From an uncultured Christensenellaceae bacterium (lineage in GTDB: Bacteria; Bacillota; Clostridia; Christensenellales; MGBC116941): a stretch of 12,262 bases of DNA. The stretch is taken from positions 1-12,262 of the forward strand of contig CAJUEF010000006.1 in assembly GCA_910585035.1 (NCBI GenBank). Reading direction: 5' to 3'. Within the stretch, counting starts at the first letter, position 1. The number at the start of each line of letters is the position of its first letter. Below the pieces are notes generated by a model, which worked only from the letters and a program-made list of their open reading frames with translations, was not told the origin of the DNA and made no database searches. Both the position numbers and the translations under genes were made by a program. Shown in pieces: positions 1 through 6,642 of the stretch.

Positions 1-34
1 GTGGTTTCGTTCTCTCAAATTTTGCCTTTGCCAT
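1..34 (-). CDS. tuf: Elongation factor Tu, N-terminal fragment (partial)
   Basis: Only the first eleven codons are in the window. They read MAKAKFERTKP, the standard start of bacterial EF-Tu, and the gene continues past the left edge. A strong AGGAGG ribosome binding site lies at 46-51, 11 nt before the ATG. The gene follows fusA by 52 nt on the same strand, the usual last position of a str operon. EF-Tu carries aminoacyl-tRNA to the ribosome as a GTP complex. The identification rests on the short N-terminus plus gene order; both agree. A short GGGC/GCCC hairpin (60-70) in the gap has no U-run, so I do not call it a terminator and expect co-transcription with fusA. Confidence 0.9.
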   Translation of the reverse strand, partial: MAKAKFERTKP

Positions 35-86
35 CTCTTTCTTTTCCTCCTTAAAGTAAGGGCAATGCCCAAAATATATATTTTAA

Positions 87-2162
87 TTATTTCTTTCCAA
101 GTAATTTTTCAGCAATTCCGCCTGCAACCTGCTCGTAGTGAGAGAATTGCATAGTGAAGTTACCGCGTCCTTGTGTTCTGCTTCGCAGATCGGTAGCATA
201 TCCAAACATTTCGCTAAGAGGCACCATAGCACGAACATCCTGAATTCCTGCAGCCCTTGCCTCCATACCTTCAATGCGTCCGCGGCGGGAAGTAATGTTG
301 CCGATAACATCACCCATATAGTCCTCCGGAACTGTAACCTCAACCTTCATAACAGGTTCCAAAAGCACAGGATCAGCCTTTGCAACGCCGTCCTTAAATG
401 CCATTGAACCGGCAATCTTATAAGCCATTTCAGATGAATCGACATCATGAGAGCTACCATCATAAACAGTAACCTTAATGTCAACCATCTCATATCCGCC
501 AAGAGGGCCGTTTTTCATGGATTCCTGAACACCATTGTCAATAGGCGCAATGTACTCTTTAGGAATAACACCGCCGACAATCTTGCTTTCAAACTGATAG
601 CCGCTGCCAGGCTCCATTGGCTCGATTTCCAACCAGCAGTGGCCGTATTGACCATGACCACCGGTTTGACGAACAAATTTACCCTCAGATTTAACAGGCT
701 TTCTAATAGTTTCCTTATAGGCAACCTGAGGATTACCTACAGTAGCCTCCACCTTAAATTCACGAAGCATTCTGTCAACGATAATATCAAGATGCAACTC
801 ACCCATACCTGCAATAATGGTTTGTCCTGTCTCCTCATCGGTGTATGTCTTAAATGTAGGATCTTCTTCAGCAAGCTTTTGCAAAGCAATGGACATCTTC
901 TCTTGGCTTGCCTTTGTCTTTGGTTCAATAGCAACCCTGATAACCGGATCAGGGAATTCCATTGATTCAAGAACAATTAAATCGTTCTCGGCACAAAGAG
1001 TATCACCGGTAGTAGTGTCTTTAAGACCTACCATAGCGCCAATATCGCCGGCACAAACCTCGCCAACCTCTTCCCTATGGTTAGCATGCATAAGCATGAT
1101 ACGTCCCACTCTTTCACGTTTGCCCTTTGTGCTGTTATATACATAGCTTCCGCTTGTAATCTTTCCTGAATAAACTCTGAAAAACGCCAGCTTACCAACA
1201 AAAGGATCGGAAACAATCTTAAAAGCAAGAGCAGAAAACGGTTCGTCGTCACTTGCTTTTCTGATAAGCTCTTTTTCGCTGTCCTTAGGGTCAAAGCCTT
1301 TAGCCGCTTCAATATCAAGAGGTGAAGGAAGATATTCAACAATAGCGTCAATAAGAGGCTGAACACCTTTATTTTTGTAGCTTGAACCGCAAACAACAGG
1401 TGTCATTGCAACATCAATAGTAGCCTTTCTTATTGCTTTATGAATTTCTTCTTCAGTAATCTCTTCTTCAGCAAAGAACTTCTCCATAAGAGCTTCGTCG
1501 GTCTCAGCAACAGTCTCCAGAAGTGCGTTTCTGTATTCCGCAGCTTTTTCCTTAAGGTCAGCAGGAATGTCCTCCCATGCTGTCTCCTTGCCCTCAGCAT
1601 CTTTATATATAAGGGCCTTGTTCTTAATAAGGTCAACAATGCCCACAAAGCTGTCCTCGCTGCCTATAGGAAGCTGTAAAGGAACAGGATTTGTGCCGAG
1701 TCTTTCCTTCATCATTTTAAGAACGTTATAAAAATCAGCGCCCAAAATATCCATCTTATTGATGTATGCAATTCTTGGAACTCTGTATTTGTCAGCCTGA
1801 TGCCAAACAGTCTCACTTTGTGGCTCAACGCCGCCTTTAGCACAAAAAACAGCCACAGCGCCGTCAAGTACACGTAACGAACGCTCAACTTCAACAGTAA
1901 AGTCAACGTGACCAGGTGTGTCAATAATGTTTACTCTATGATCTTTCCAGAATGTTGTGGTAGCAGCAGAAGTAATTGTAATACCTCTTTCCTTCTCCTG
2001 ATCCATAAAGTCCATAGTTGCAGCGCCTTCATGGGTCTCGCCAATCTTATGAACCTTACCGGTATAAAAAAGTATACGCTCAGTAGTGGTTGTTTTTCCG
2101 GCATCAATATGAGCCATAATTCCAATATTTCTAATTTTATCTAAAGCATACTCTCTTGCCAT
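87..2162 (-). CDS. fusA: Translation elongation factor G
   Basis: EF-G is the GTPase that drives ribosomal translocation and, with RRF, ribosome recycling. The 691-residue product has the normal length and all G-domain motifs: AHIDAGKT at 17-24 (P-loop), RGITI at 59-63 (switch I), DTPGH at 81-85 (switch II) and NKMD at 135-138. The domain IV tip is present with HDVDSSEMAYK from H572, and the C-terminal domain V ends in LLGKK. It is the canonical translocase type, not a TetM/RPP-type protection protein. The start at 2162 follows a GGGAGG ribosome binding site (2168-2173), only 12 nt after the rpsG stop, so translation is probably coupled. Tuf follows downstream. The protein is complete and no anomaly was seen. 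Confidence 0.98.
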   Translation of the reverse strand: MAREYALDKIRNIGIMAHIDAGKTTTTERILFYTGKVHKIGETHEGAATMDFMDQEKERGITITSAATTTFWKDHRVNIIDTPGHVDFTVEVERSLRVLDGAVAVFCAKGGVEPQSETVWHQADKYRVPRIAYINKMDILGADFYNVLKMMKERLGTNPVPLQLPIGSEDSFVGIVDLIKNKALIYKDAEGKETAWEDIPADLKEKAAEYRNALLETVAETDEALMEKFFAEEEITEEEIHKAIRKATIDVAMTPVVCGSSYKNKGVQPLIDAIVEYLPSPLDIEAAKGFDPKDSEKELIRKASDDEPFSALAFKIVSDPFVGKLAFFRVYSGKITSGSYVYNSTKGKRERVGRIMLMHANHREEVGEVCAGDIGAMVGLKDTTTGDTLCAENDLIVLESMEFPDPVIRVAIEPKTKASQEKMSIALQKLAEEDPTFKTYTDEETGQTIIAGMGELHLDIIVDRMLREFKVEATVGNPQVAYKETIRKPVKSEGKFVRQTGGHGQYGHCWLEIEPMEPGSGYQFESKIVGGVIPKEYIAPIDNGVQESMKNGPLGGYEMVDIKVTVYDGSSHDVDSSEMAYKIAGSMAFKDGVAKADPVLLEPVMKVEVTVPEDYMGDVIGNITSRRGRIEGMEARAAGIQDVRAMVPLSEMFGYATDLRSRTQGRGNFTMQFSHYEQVAGGIAEKLLGKK

Positions 2163-2174
2163 TGAATCCTCCCG

Positions 2175-2645
2175 TTACCATCTGTAATGAGCAAAAGCTC
2201 TGTTAGCCTCTGCCATCTTATGGGTGTCTTCCTTCTTCTTGAATGCTGCGCCTGCATTATTGGTTGCATCCATAATTTCAGCAGCAAGCCTCTCTGCCAT
2301 AGTTCTCTCACTGCGCTTTCTGGAATAGTCAACCAGCCAGCGAAGAGCAAGAGTTTGTCTTCTTTCTGCACGAATTTCAATAGGCACCTGATAAGTAGCA
2401 CCGCCAACTCTGCGGGCCTTAACCTCAAGAACAGGCATAATGTTGTTAAGTGCTTCTTCAAACACCTCGTCAGCCTCTCTGCCTGTCTTTTCATTTATAA
2501 TATCAAAGGCGCCATAACAAATGCGCTGTGCTGTTCCCTTTTTTCCATCAAGCATAACCTGGTTTATAAGCTTTGAAATAACAACGCTGTTATACTTAGG
2601 ATCAGGTAAAACCTCGCGCTTAGGTACTCCGCCACGTCTTGGCAT
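2175..2645 (-). CDS. rpsG: 30S ribosomal protein S7
   Basis: S7 nucleates assembly of the 3' major domain of 16S rRNA and lines the E-site. The 156-residue protein shows the family signature: MPRRG at the start, DPKY near residues 15-18, the MPVLEVKARRVGGATYQVP stretch (about residues 75-93), and the terminal FAHYRW. The reading frame stays open 14 codons further upstream, but the ATG at 2645 is chosen because it gives the universal MPRRG start and has AGGAGG at 2654-2659, 8 nt away. It sits 12 nt before fusA. In E. coli, S7 is the translational repressor of the str operon and binds the rpsL-rpsG spacer. Here the equivalent spacer is 266 nt and structured (see 2667-2799), so feedback control is plausible but not shown. 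Confidence 0.98.
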   Translation of the reverse strand: MPRRGGVPKREVLPDPKYNSVVISKLINQVMLDGKKGTAQRICYGAFDIINEKTGREADEVFEEALNNIMPVLEVKARRVGGATYQVPIEIRAERRQTLALRWLVDYSRKRSERTMAERLAAEIMDATNNAGAAFKKKEDTHKMAEANRAFAHYRW

Positions 2646-2666
2646 ATTATTTTCCTCCTCTAAATT

Positions 2667-2799
2667 CAGGTAATAATAACCTCGCATAACTTAAGCAAAA
2701 GCCAAGCTTTTGAAAATTACGGAGGCCATTGAAACATAATTATGGCTGTAGCCATTAGGCTTATTACCTGTGCCTGCTGTTGCAAGCTTTAATTATGTT
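2667..2799 (-). promoter_or_regulatory. Candidate structured RNA leader before rpsG
   Basis: Read on the minus strand, the spacer contains two perfect 10-bp pairings. AACATAATTA (2790-2799) can pair with TAATTATGTT (2733-2742), and CAGGTAATAA (2761-2770) can pair with TTATTACCTG (2667-2676). The order interlocks, so the two must alternate or form a pseudoknot. Local hairpins lie inside: ATGGC-TACA-GCCAT (2742-2755) and CAAAAGC-TTG-GCTTTTG (2696-2712). A CCTCC (2721-2725) is complementary to the GGAGG of the rpsG ribosome binding site (2654-2659), and the last helix ends 7 nt before that site. The pairings are seen in the sequence. A role in translational control of rpsG, perhaps by S7, is inferred from E. 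coli. No fold energy was computed. Confidence 0.5.
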
Positions 2800-2863
2800 A
2801 TAATGACCTTTAAAGCATAAAACGCTCTAAAAAGCCCAAATAAATTCGCAGGATTTAAGAATG

Positions 2864-2884
2864 CAACAAAAGGCGCCATGCGCC
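2864..2884 (-). terminator. Weak terminator-like hairpin after rpsL
   Basis: Minus-strand GGCGC-ATG-GCGCC (2872-2884) is a compact GC-rich 5-bp hairpin followed by TTTTGTTG. It starts 28 nt after the rpsL stop. The stem is short and the U-run is broken by G, so it would be at most a partial terminator or pause site. Since rpsG, fusA and tuf lie beyond it with no clear promoter, readthrough must occur. It could instead protect the rpsL mRNA 3' end. Confidence 0.4.
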
Positions 2885-2911
2885 AATCTTAACTCCCGAA
2901 TCAAATCTTCT

Positions 2912-3289
2912 TTAAGCCTTCTTAGGCTTTTTAGCTCCATAAAGTGAACGTGCCTGTTTACGCTTGTCAACACCTGCTGTATCAAGTGCGCCGCGGATAA
3001 TGTGGTAACGAACACCAGGAAGATCTTTAACACGGCCGCCTCTTATAAGAACAGCGCTGTGTTCCTGAAGGTTGTGACCGATACCAGGAATATATGCTGT
3101 ACCTTCCATGCCGTTTGTAAGACGAACTCTGGCAATTTTTCTAAGAGCTGAATTAGGCTTCTTAGGTGTCATAGTTCTAACTGCAAGGCAAACGCCTCTC
3201 TTTTGAGGACATTCCTTCAAAATAGGAGAATTTGACTTGTAAGTAACTTTCTTTCTACCCTGTTTAACCAACTGATTAATTGTAGGCAT
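2912..3289 (-). CDS. rpsL: 30S ribosomal protein S12
   Basis: S12 sits at the decoding centre and controls translational accuracy. The 125-residue protein has the full family core: CPQKRGVC (27-34), TPKKPNSALRK (41-51) and GHNLQEHSAVLIRGGRVKDLPGVRYH across residues 71-96. The two lysines where streptomycin-resistance substitutions commonly occur are wild type (K43 and K88, numbered with Met1). D89, the residue methylthiolated by RimO in other bacteria, is present. The ATG start has AGGAGG at 3300-3305, 10 nt upstream. It follows the L7Ae-like gene by 106 nt and precedes rpsG by 266 nt, an unusually long gap for this pair. Probably transcribed from the promoter at 3761-3789. Confidence 0.98.
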   Translation of the reverse strand: MPTINQLVKQGRKKVTYKSNSPILKECPQKRGVCLAVRTMTPKKPNSALRKIARVRLTNGMEGTAYIPGIGHNLQEHSAVLIRGGRVKDLPGVRYHIIRGALDTAGVDKRKQARSLYGAKKPKKA

Positions 3290-3395
3290 TAAATGTTTTC
3301 CTCCTTAGCTTTCAAACTTTAATAATTAAAATATATACAATCTCTTGTTTTGCAACCCCTTGCTTTAAGAGTATTGAACTTTTTTAAACGGGACG

Positions 3396-3638
3396 TTATT
3401 TAAGAATGCCAAAGCATGCGGCAAAAACCTCAATACCTGCAATCTTTCCCATCTCCTCTTTTGTAAGACCGTCAATATAAGGAACCTTAGCCTTTTCACA
3501 TGCTCCTATAACCTTATCCCTTACAAAAGAATCTGCATCGCTGGCAACGTATACAACTTCGATTTCATCTTTAGAAAGCAGTCTTGTAACCTGCCTAGTG
3601 CCGATCACAGCCTTTTCCTTATCAAAACCGATATCCAC
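3396..3638 (-). CDS. rplGB: L7Ae-family ribosomal protein (YbxF/RplGB type)
   Basis: The 80-residue protein belongs to the L7Ae/L30e family of small kink-turn RNA-binding proteins. Seen are the family core VVYVASDADSFV (about 28-39), a central alpha-beta segment CEKAKVPYIDGLTKEEMGKIAGI (split around residue 60) and the hydrophobic FAACFGILK end. Length matches Bacillus YbxF. The start codon is GTG at 3636-3638: GGAGG lies at 3649-3653, 10 nt upstream, and an in-frame TAA at 3642-3644 excludes any earlier start. In many Firmicutes this gene lies between rpoC and rpsL. Here it heads the str operon directly, with a solute-binding protein gene upstream instead of rpoC. The family is firm; its exact ribosomal role is not, since Bacillus homologues bind K-turn RNA but are dispensable. 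Confidence 0.9.
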   Translation of the reverse strand: MDIGFDKEKAVIGTRQVTRLLSKDEIEVVYVASDADSFVRDKVIGACEKAKVPYIDGLTKEEMGKIAGIEVFAACFGILK

Positions 3639-3648
3639 CTGTTAATAA

Positions 3649-3653
3649 CCTCC
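3649..3653 (-). promoter_or_regulatory. Ribosome binding site deciding the rplGB GTG start
   Basis: GGAGG on the minus strand, 10 nt before the GTG at 3636-3638. There is no ATG in frame before the upstream stop, so this site fixes the start. Confidence 0.8.
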
Positions 3654-3673
3654 AAAACTGCATTAAGCTAAAG

Positions 3674-3718
3674 ATACATATGAAAGAACATGAGCAATCC
3701 TCATAAATTCATGTGTAT
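3674..3718 (-). promoter_or_regulatory. Stem-loop in the rplGB leader
   Basis: In the transcript, ATACACATGAA (3708-3718) can pair with TTCATATGTAT (3674-3684), 10 of 11 positions matching. It encloses a second hairpin, ATGAG-GATTG-CTCAT (3690-3704). The internal loop is TTT on one side and GTTCT on the other. The structure lies in the approximately 115-nt leader, about 20 nt before the rplGB ribosome binding site. L7Ae-family proteins bind kink-turns, so autoregulation was considered, but the tandem G-A pairs of a classical kink-turn are not visible. Function is unknown. Confidence 0.4.
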
Positions 3719-3760
3719 TTTTTTAACTAAGAGCAATTGTTCATATACGTGCACCAAAAT

Positions 3761-3789
3761 ATTTTATCACTTTAAGTGCAAGATGTCAA
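3761..3789 (-). promoter_or_regulatory. Sigma-A promoter of the str operon
   Basis: Minus-strand TTGACA (3784-3789) and TAAAAT (3761-3766) with a 17-bp spacer form a near-perfect housekeeping promoter. It lies just 18 nt beyond the stop codon of the solute-binding protein gene, so the str operon starts independently of the polA operon. The predicted start near 3754 gives a leader of about 115 nt. The spacer holds CACT-TAA-AGTG, a small dyad that could be chance. Confidence 0.85.
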
Positions 3790-3806
3790 TTAAATTTTAT
3801 AAAGCT

Positions 3807-5429
3807 TTAATCCGCCCTTTGCTCGCTTGTATTAATGTCTTTGCCTTCAAAGCTCCACTGATGAATGTTTTCAAGCATATTAGTATGTGAGTAAGCTCCG
3901 GAAACATTTCCAAGTCTGTCATTATATACAAAAGTATCTGTAACAAAGCATAGACCGATAAGGGGAATTTGCTTTACCATGGCTTCCTGTATTTTAACGT
4001 ATTCATCTTTTATTTTGGCAGGGTCGTTTTTTATGGAAACTATATTATTCATTGCCGAATCTATTTCGGAAATGCTTATTGCATTATAATTGCATCTTCC
4101 ACCCGTACCAAGCAAATACCGCAAATCAAATTCGCTGGATATTGTGGTGTTGGCAATGGCAATATCATAGCTCCTGTTTTTAATTGCTTTAGAATATTCT
4201 TCTTTGTTAAGAAGAGAAACCTCCATCTCAATTCCAATTTCGGCAAACTGGGAACTGAGAGTCTGAGCAATTATTTTGTGATATAAGTTATCTTCTCTAA
4301 GACCTATTAATTTTATTTTAAATCTCTGCCCGCCCTTTACGAGATATTTATAAATACCTTCCTGAACCTGGCTGTATCCAATCTCCTGAAATTTACGAAT
4401 ACATTTGCCCACATCAAGCGAATAAGTTAAAAGCTCGTTATCAAAAACATAATAATCGGAAGGAATGGGAAAATCAGACGCTATTGCGTTGCTGTCAAAA
4501 GCACGTGATACTATGCCCTCTTTATCAATGCCGTAAGAAAGTATCTGCCTTATTTTTAAATTGCTCATAACCCCTGATGCAAGATTAGGCATAAGATAAT
4601 AAAATTCATTGCTTCTAACATTCATAGTCTTTGTGTTTTTCGTATATTTATAAAGACCAATATTTCTATGGTCTGTAAAAACGCCGTCAATAGCGTTTTC
4701 TTTGTAAGCTCTCGCCATAGAATCCTCATCTGAATACCTTTTTGCCTTAATGCTCTTTATATTAGGCTGTTTTTTCCATGAGCTTTCATAGTAGGAAAAG
4801 TTTATCTCATTTTCCCCTAAACTTTCCATTTTATAAAGACCCGTTCCCTTGCCGCTGCTGTTTACAATAGGAAAAGTAAGCGCATAAAGGGGAGATATGC
4901 CTCCACCGTTAAATTCCATAACCAAAGTTCTTTCATCTGAAGCTTCAACCGACTTTATAATATCTTTAACATTTGCATAAATTGTATTTCTCGTCTCGTT
5001 TTCTCCGCCGCCTTCTTTAATAATATTTATACTGTTAATAACGTCAGACGCACGAAGAGAGCTTCCGTCATGAAAAGTAATTCCGTTTCTAAGTACAAAT
5101 TCAAATTTCCCGTCTTCTCTCACCTTATAGGTTTCCACAAGAGAATTTTCCATTTCTCCACCGGCAGAAATAACAAAAAGGCTGTCAAAGCTGAGCCAAA
5201 GCAGATTAACAACAGACACTTCAGTTACCTTTAGTGGATTTGTTTCCGTGCTGTTGCTTCTATACCCGATATTAAGTATATCCGAATTTACCTTTGTTAA
5301 ATCATTTTTAGGTTTTTGTCTGGTAACAGTACCCGTAGACGTTTCCTCAGTAAACTCGTTAACATTTCTTGAACAGCCAATAGTAAACATAAGTATACCT
5401 GCTAACAAAAATGCTAAAAATTTTTTCAT
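3807..5429 (-). CDS. Family-5 extracellular solute-binding lipoprotein
   Basis: A 540-residue lipoprotein of the SBP_bac_5 (OppA/DppA-like) family, which delivers peptides, nickel or other ligands to ABC importers. The signal peptide (residues 1-18, MKKFLAFLLAGILMF) ends in a TIGC lipobox, so Cys19 should be lipidated and the protein held outside the membrane. The family signature lies at about 80-130: SFDSLFVISAGGEMENSLVETY is followed by FVLRNGITFHDG and ASDVINS. The gene is last in the polA-coaE-transglycosylase operon, starting 3 nt after the preceding stop with a modest AAGGA site (5443-5447). No permease or ATPase genes are adjacent, so its transporter partner must be elsewhere or it acts as a sensor or chaperone. 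The ligand cannot be told from the sequence. No convincing terminator follows it. Confidence 0.88.
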   Translation of the reverse strand: MKKFLAFLLAGILMFTIGCSRNVNEFTEETSTGTVTRQKPKNDLTKVNSDILNIGYRSNSTETNPLKVTEVSVVNLLWLSFDSLFVISAGGEMENSLVETYKVREDGKFEFVLRNGITFHDGSSLRASDVINSINIIKEGGGENETRNTIYANVKDIIKSVEASDERTLVMEFNGGGISPLYALTFPIVNSSGKGTGLYKMESLGENEINFSYYESSWKKQPNIKSIKAKRYSDEDSMARAYKENAIDGVFTDHRNIGLYKYTKNTKTMNVRSNEFYYLMPNLASGVMSNLKIRQILSYGIDKEGIVSRAFDSNAIASDFPIPSDYYVFDNELLTYSLDVGKCIRKFQEIGYSQVQEGIYKYLVKGGQRFKIKLIGLREDNLYHKIIAQTLSSQFAEIGIEMEVSLLNKEEYSKAIKNRSYDIAIANTTISSEFDLRYLLGTGGRCNYNAISISEIDSAMNNIVSIKNDPAKIKDEYVKIQEAMVKQIPLIGLCFVTDTFVYNDRLGNVSGAYSHTNMLENIHQWSFEGKDINTSEQRAD

Positions 5430-5432
5430 ATG

Positions 5433-6044
5433 TTAAATTAAATCCTTACTGTGATACTTTTTATATTTGCCATAATAAGCGTTAATTGTTTCTACATAAT
5501 TTTTGGTTTCAGCAAAAGGTATTTGCTCAAGAGTTTTTTTGTTGCTGCTGTACCTGCTGTCAGCGAGCCATTCATTTACATTGGCAGGACCCGCATTGTA
5601 AGCTGCAAGCGCCTCGTTTACCTGTCCGTTAAACTTCCTTAAACAGTATTTAAGATACCAGCAGCCAAAGCGGATATTTACATCGGCAACGTAAAGATCG
5701 TCTAATTTATAGTCCGTCTTTAATTGCCCCGCTATCCACTCTCCCGTGTCAGGCATTATCTGCATAAGTCCTCTGGCTCCGGCTCCGGATTTTGCCTTGA
5801 GTCTGTATTTGCTCTCTTTGCATATAACGCTGGCAACCAGCACCGGGTCTAAATCAAATTCTTTACTATACTTTAAAATTTCCTCGGTATATTCAAGGGG
5901 ATATTTGGATTTTATATACATTTGCTGTCCCACAAAAGCTCCTGATACAAGCAAAACAACAAGTGCAATTATGGCAACAGTCATGTTTGTATAATTTATT
6001 TTTCGTTTTATTCTATCGTTTTTTTCGTTTTTTACGTTTTTCAC
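5433..6044 (-). CDS. Membrane-anchored SLT-family lytic transglycosylase
   Basis: A 203-residue protein with a basic cytoplasmic N-terminus (1-20), one membrane segment (about 21-42) and an external SLT (goose-lysozyme-like) domain from about 52 to 190. The catalytic glutamate is E77 in ICKESKYR. GLMQIMP (92-98) and AYNAGP (148-153) complete the family motifs. Such enzymes cleave the MurNAc-GlcNAc bond of peptidoglycan, leaving 1,6-anhydroMurNAc. The start is GTG at 6042-6044 with GGAG at 6052-6055, 7 nt away, so it overlaps the end of coaE by 32 nt. A later ATG (residue 21) would cut into the membrane segment and is less likely. The overlap and the 3-nt gap to the next gene indicate one transcript with translational coupling. 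Confidence 0.92.
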   Translation of the reverse strand: MKNVKNEKNDRIKRKINYTNMTVAIIALVVLLVSGAFVGQQMYIKSKYPLEYTEEILKYSKEFDLDPVLVASVICKESKYRLKAKSGAGARGLMQIMPDTGEWIAGQLKTDYKLDDLYVADVNIRFGCWYLKYCLRKFNGQVNEALAAYNAGPANVNEWLADSRYSSNKKTLEQIPFAETKNYVETINAYYGKYKKYHSKDLI

Positions 6045-6627
6045 TATTTAACTCCACATATAATTTTTCAACTTTTTTAAACAACTCAGAAATATCACAA
6101 TTTGTATCTATTATAATATCCGCATTTTTTTTGTTTGCCATAAGATCCTTTTGTCTTTCGAGTATTTCCATAGCCTGGCTTACATTAATCTGATCTCTGT
6201 CCATAAGCCGCCTTAACTGTTCTGCCTCATCACAGTATACAAACCAAATCTCATCAAAGATATTTCTGAAATCCTCTTCAAACACCCTTATTCCCTCAAC
6301 AAACACAATGGTGTAATCCTCAGCTTCAATAAGCTGCTCTTTTATGGCTGTGCGGATAATGTCCCCGGAAACCTTGTTAAGCCTTTCTAATTGACTATCG
6401 TCAGAAAACACGGTTTTCCTTAGCTTTGCCTTGTCAATAGTGCCGTCCTCTTTTAAATAATCCTCTCCAAACTCCTTTATGATTATGGTATGCAAAGGAT
6501 ATCCCGGGCGGCTCAGCTCCCGCACAATAGTATCGCAATCAAGCACATAAGCCCCCATGCTCTTTACCTTTGAAAGCACGTGGCTTTTTCCGCTTGCTAT
6601 TCCTCCGGTTATGCCTATAACCTTCAT
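6013..6627 (-). CDS. coaE: Dephospho-CoA kinase
   Basis: CoaE phosphorylates the 3'-hydroxyl of dephospho-CoA, the last step of coenzyme A synthesis. The 204-residue protein has the P-loop GGIASGKS (8-15), the DxD of LDCDTIVREL (D30, D32), and the lid/adenine region QLRRLMDRD (137-145) with LERQ (157-160) and NADIIIDT (168-175). Two usual CoaE motifs are altered: LNxIxHPxI reads LNKVSGDII (83-91), losing His-Pro, and the PLLFE segment reads VFVEGIRVFEE (108-118). The C-terminal tail is very basic (EKRKKRKKR) and is encoded in the part shared with the next gene. The start ATG has GAGGG at 6636-6640, 8 nt away, 15 nt after the polA stop. The family is clear; activity is likely but the motif changes deserve a check. 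Confidence 0.9.
   Translation of the reverse strand: MKVIGITGGIASGKSHVLSKVKSMGAYVLDCDTIVRELSRPGYPLHTIIIKEFGEDYLKEDGTIDKAKLRKTVFSDDSQLERLNKVSGDIIRTAIKEQLIEAEDYTIVFVEGIRVFEEDFRNIFDEIWFVYCDEAEQLRRLMDRDQINVSQAMEILERQKDLMANKKNADIIIDTNCDISELFKKVEKLYVELNSEKRKKRKKR
6052..6055 (-). promoter_or_regulatory. Ribosome binding site deciding the transglycosylase GTG start
   Basis: GGAG inside the 3' end of coaE, 7 nt before the GTG at 6042-6044. It supports the long N-terminus with the cytoplasmic tail and full membrane segment. Confidence 0.7.
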
Positions 6628-6642
6628 ATCAATTACCCTCTC

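Noticed and set aside
60..70. GGGC/GCCC hairpin between fusA and tuf as a terminator
   Set aside because: The stem is four pairs and is not followed by a U-run on the minus strand.
447..965. 172-residue plus-strand frame inside fusA
   Set aside because: A shadow of fusA; its sequence follows EF-G codons on the other strand and no start signals or family features are present.
2780..2804. Plus-strand TTGCAA and TATAAT in the rpsL-rpsG spacer as an antisense promoter
   Set aside because: The spacer between the hexamers is only 13 nt, too short for sigma-A, and the same bases are explained by the 10-bp RNA pairing.
3674..3718. Classical kink-turn in the rplGB leader
   Set aside because: The internal loop lacks the tandem G-A/A-G pairs and 3-nt bulge pattern required.
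3969..4286. Plus-strand frame inside the solute-binding protein gene
   Set aside because: Antisense shadow of a well-supported lipoprotein gene, without a ribosome binding site.
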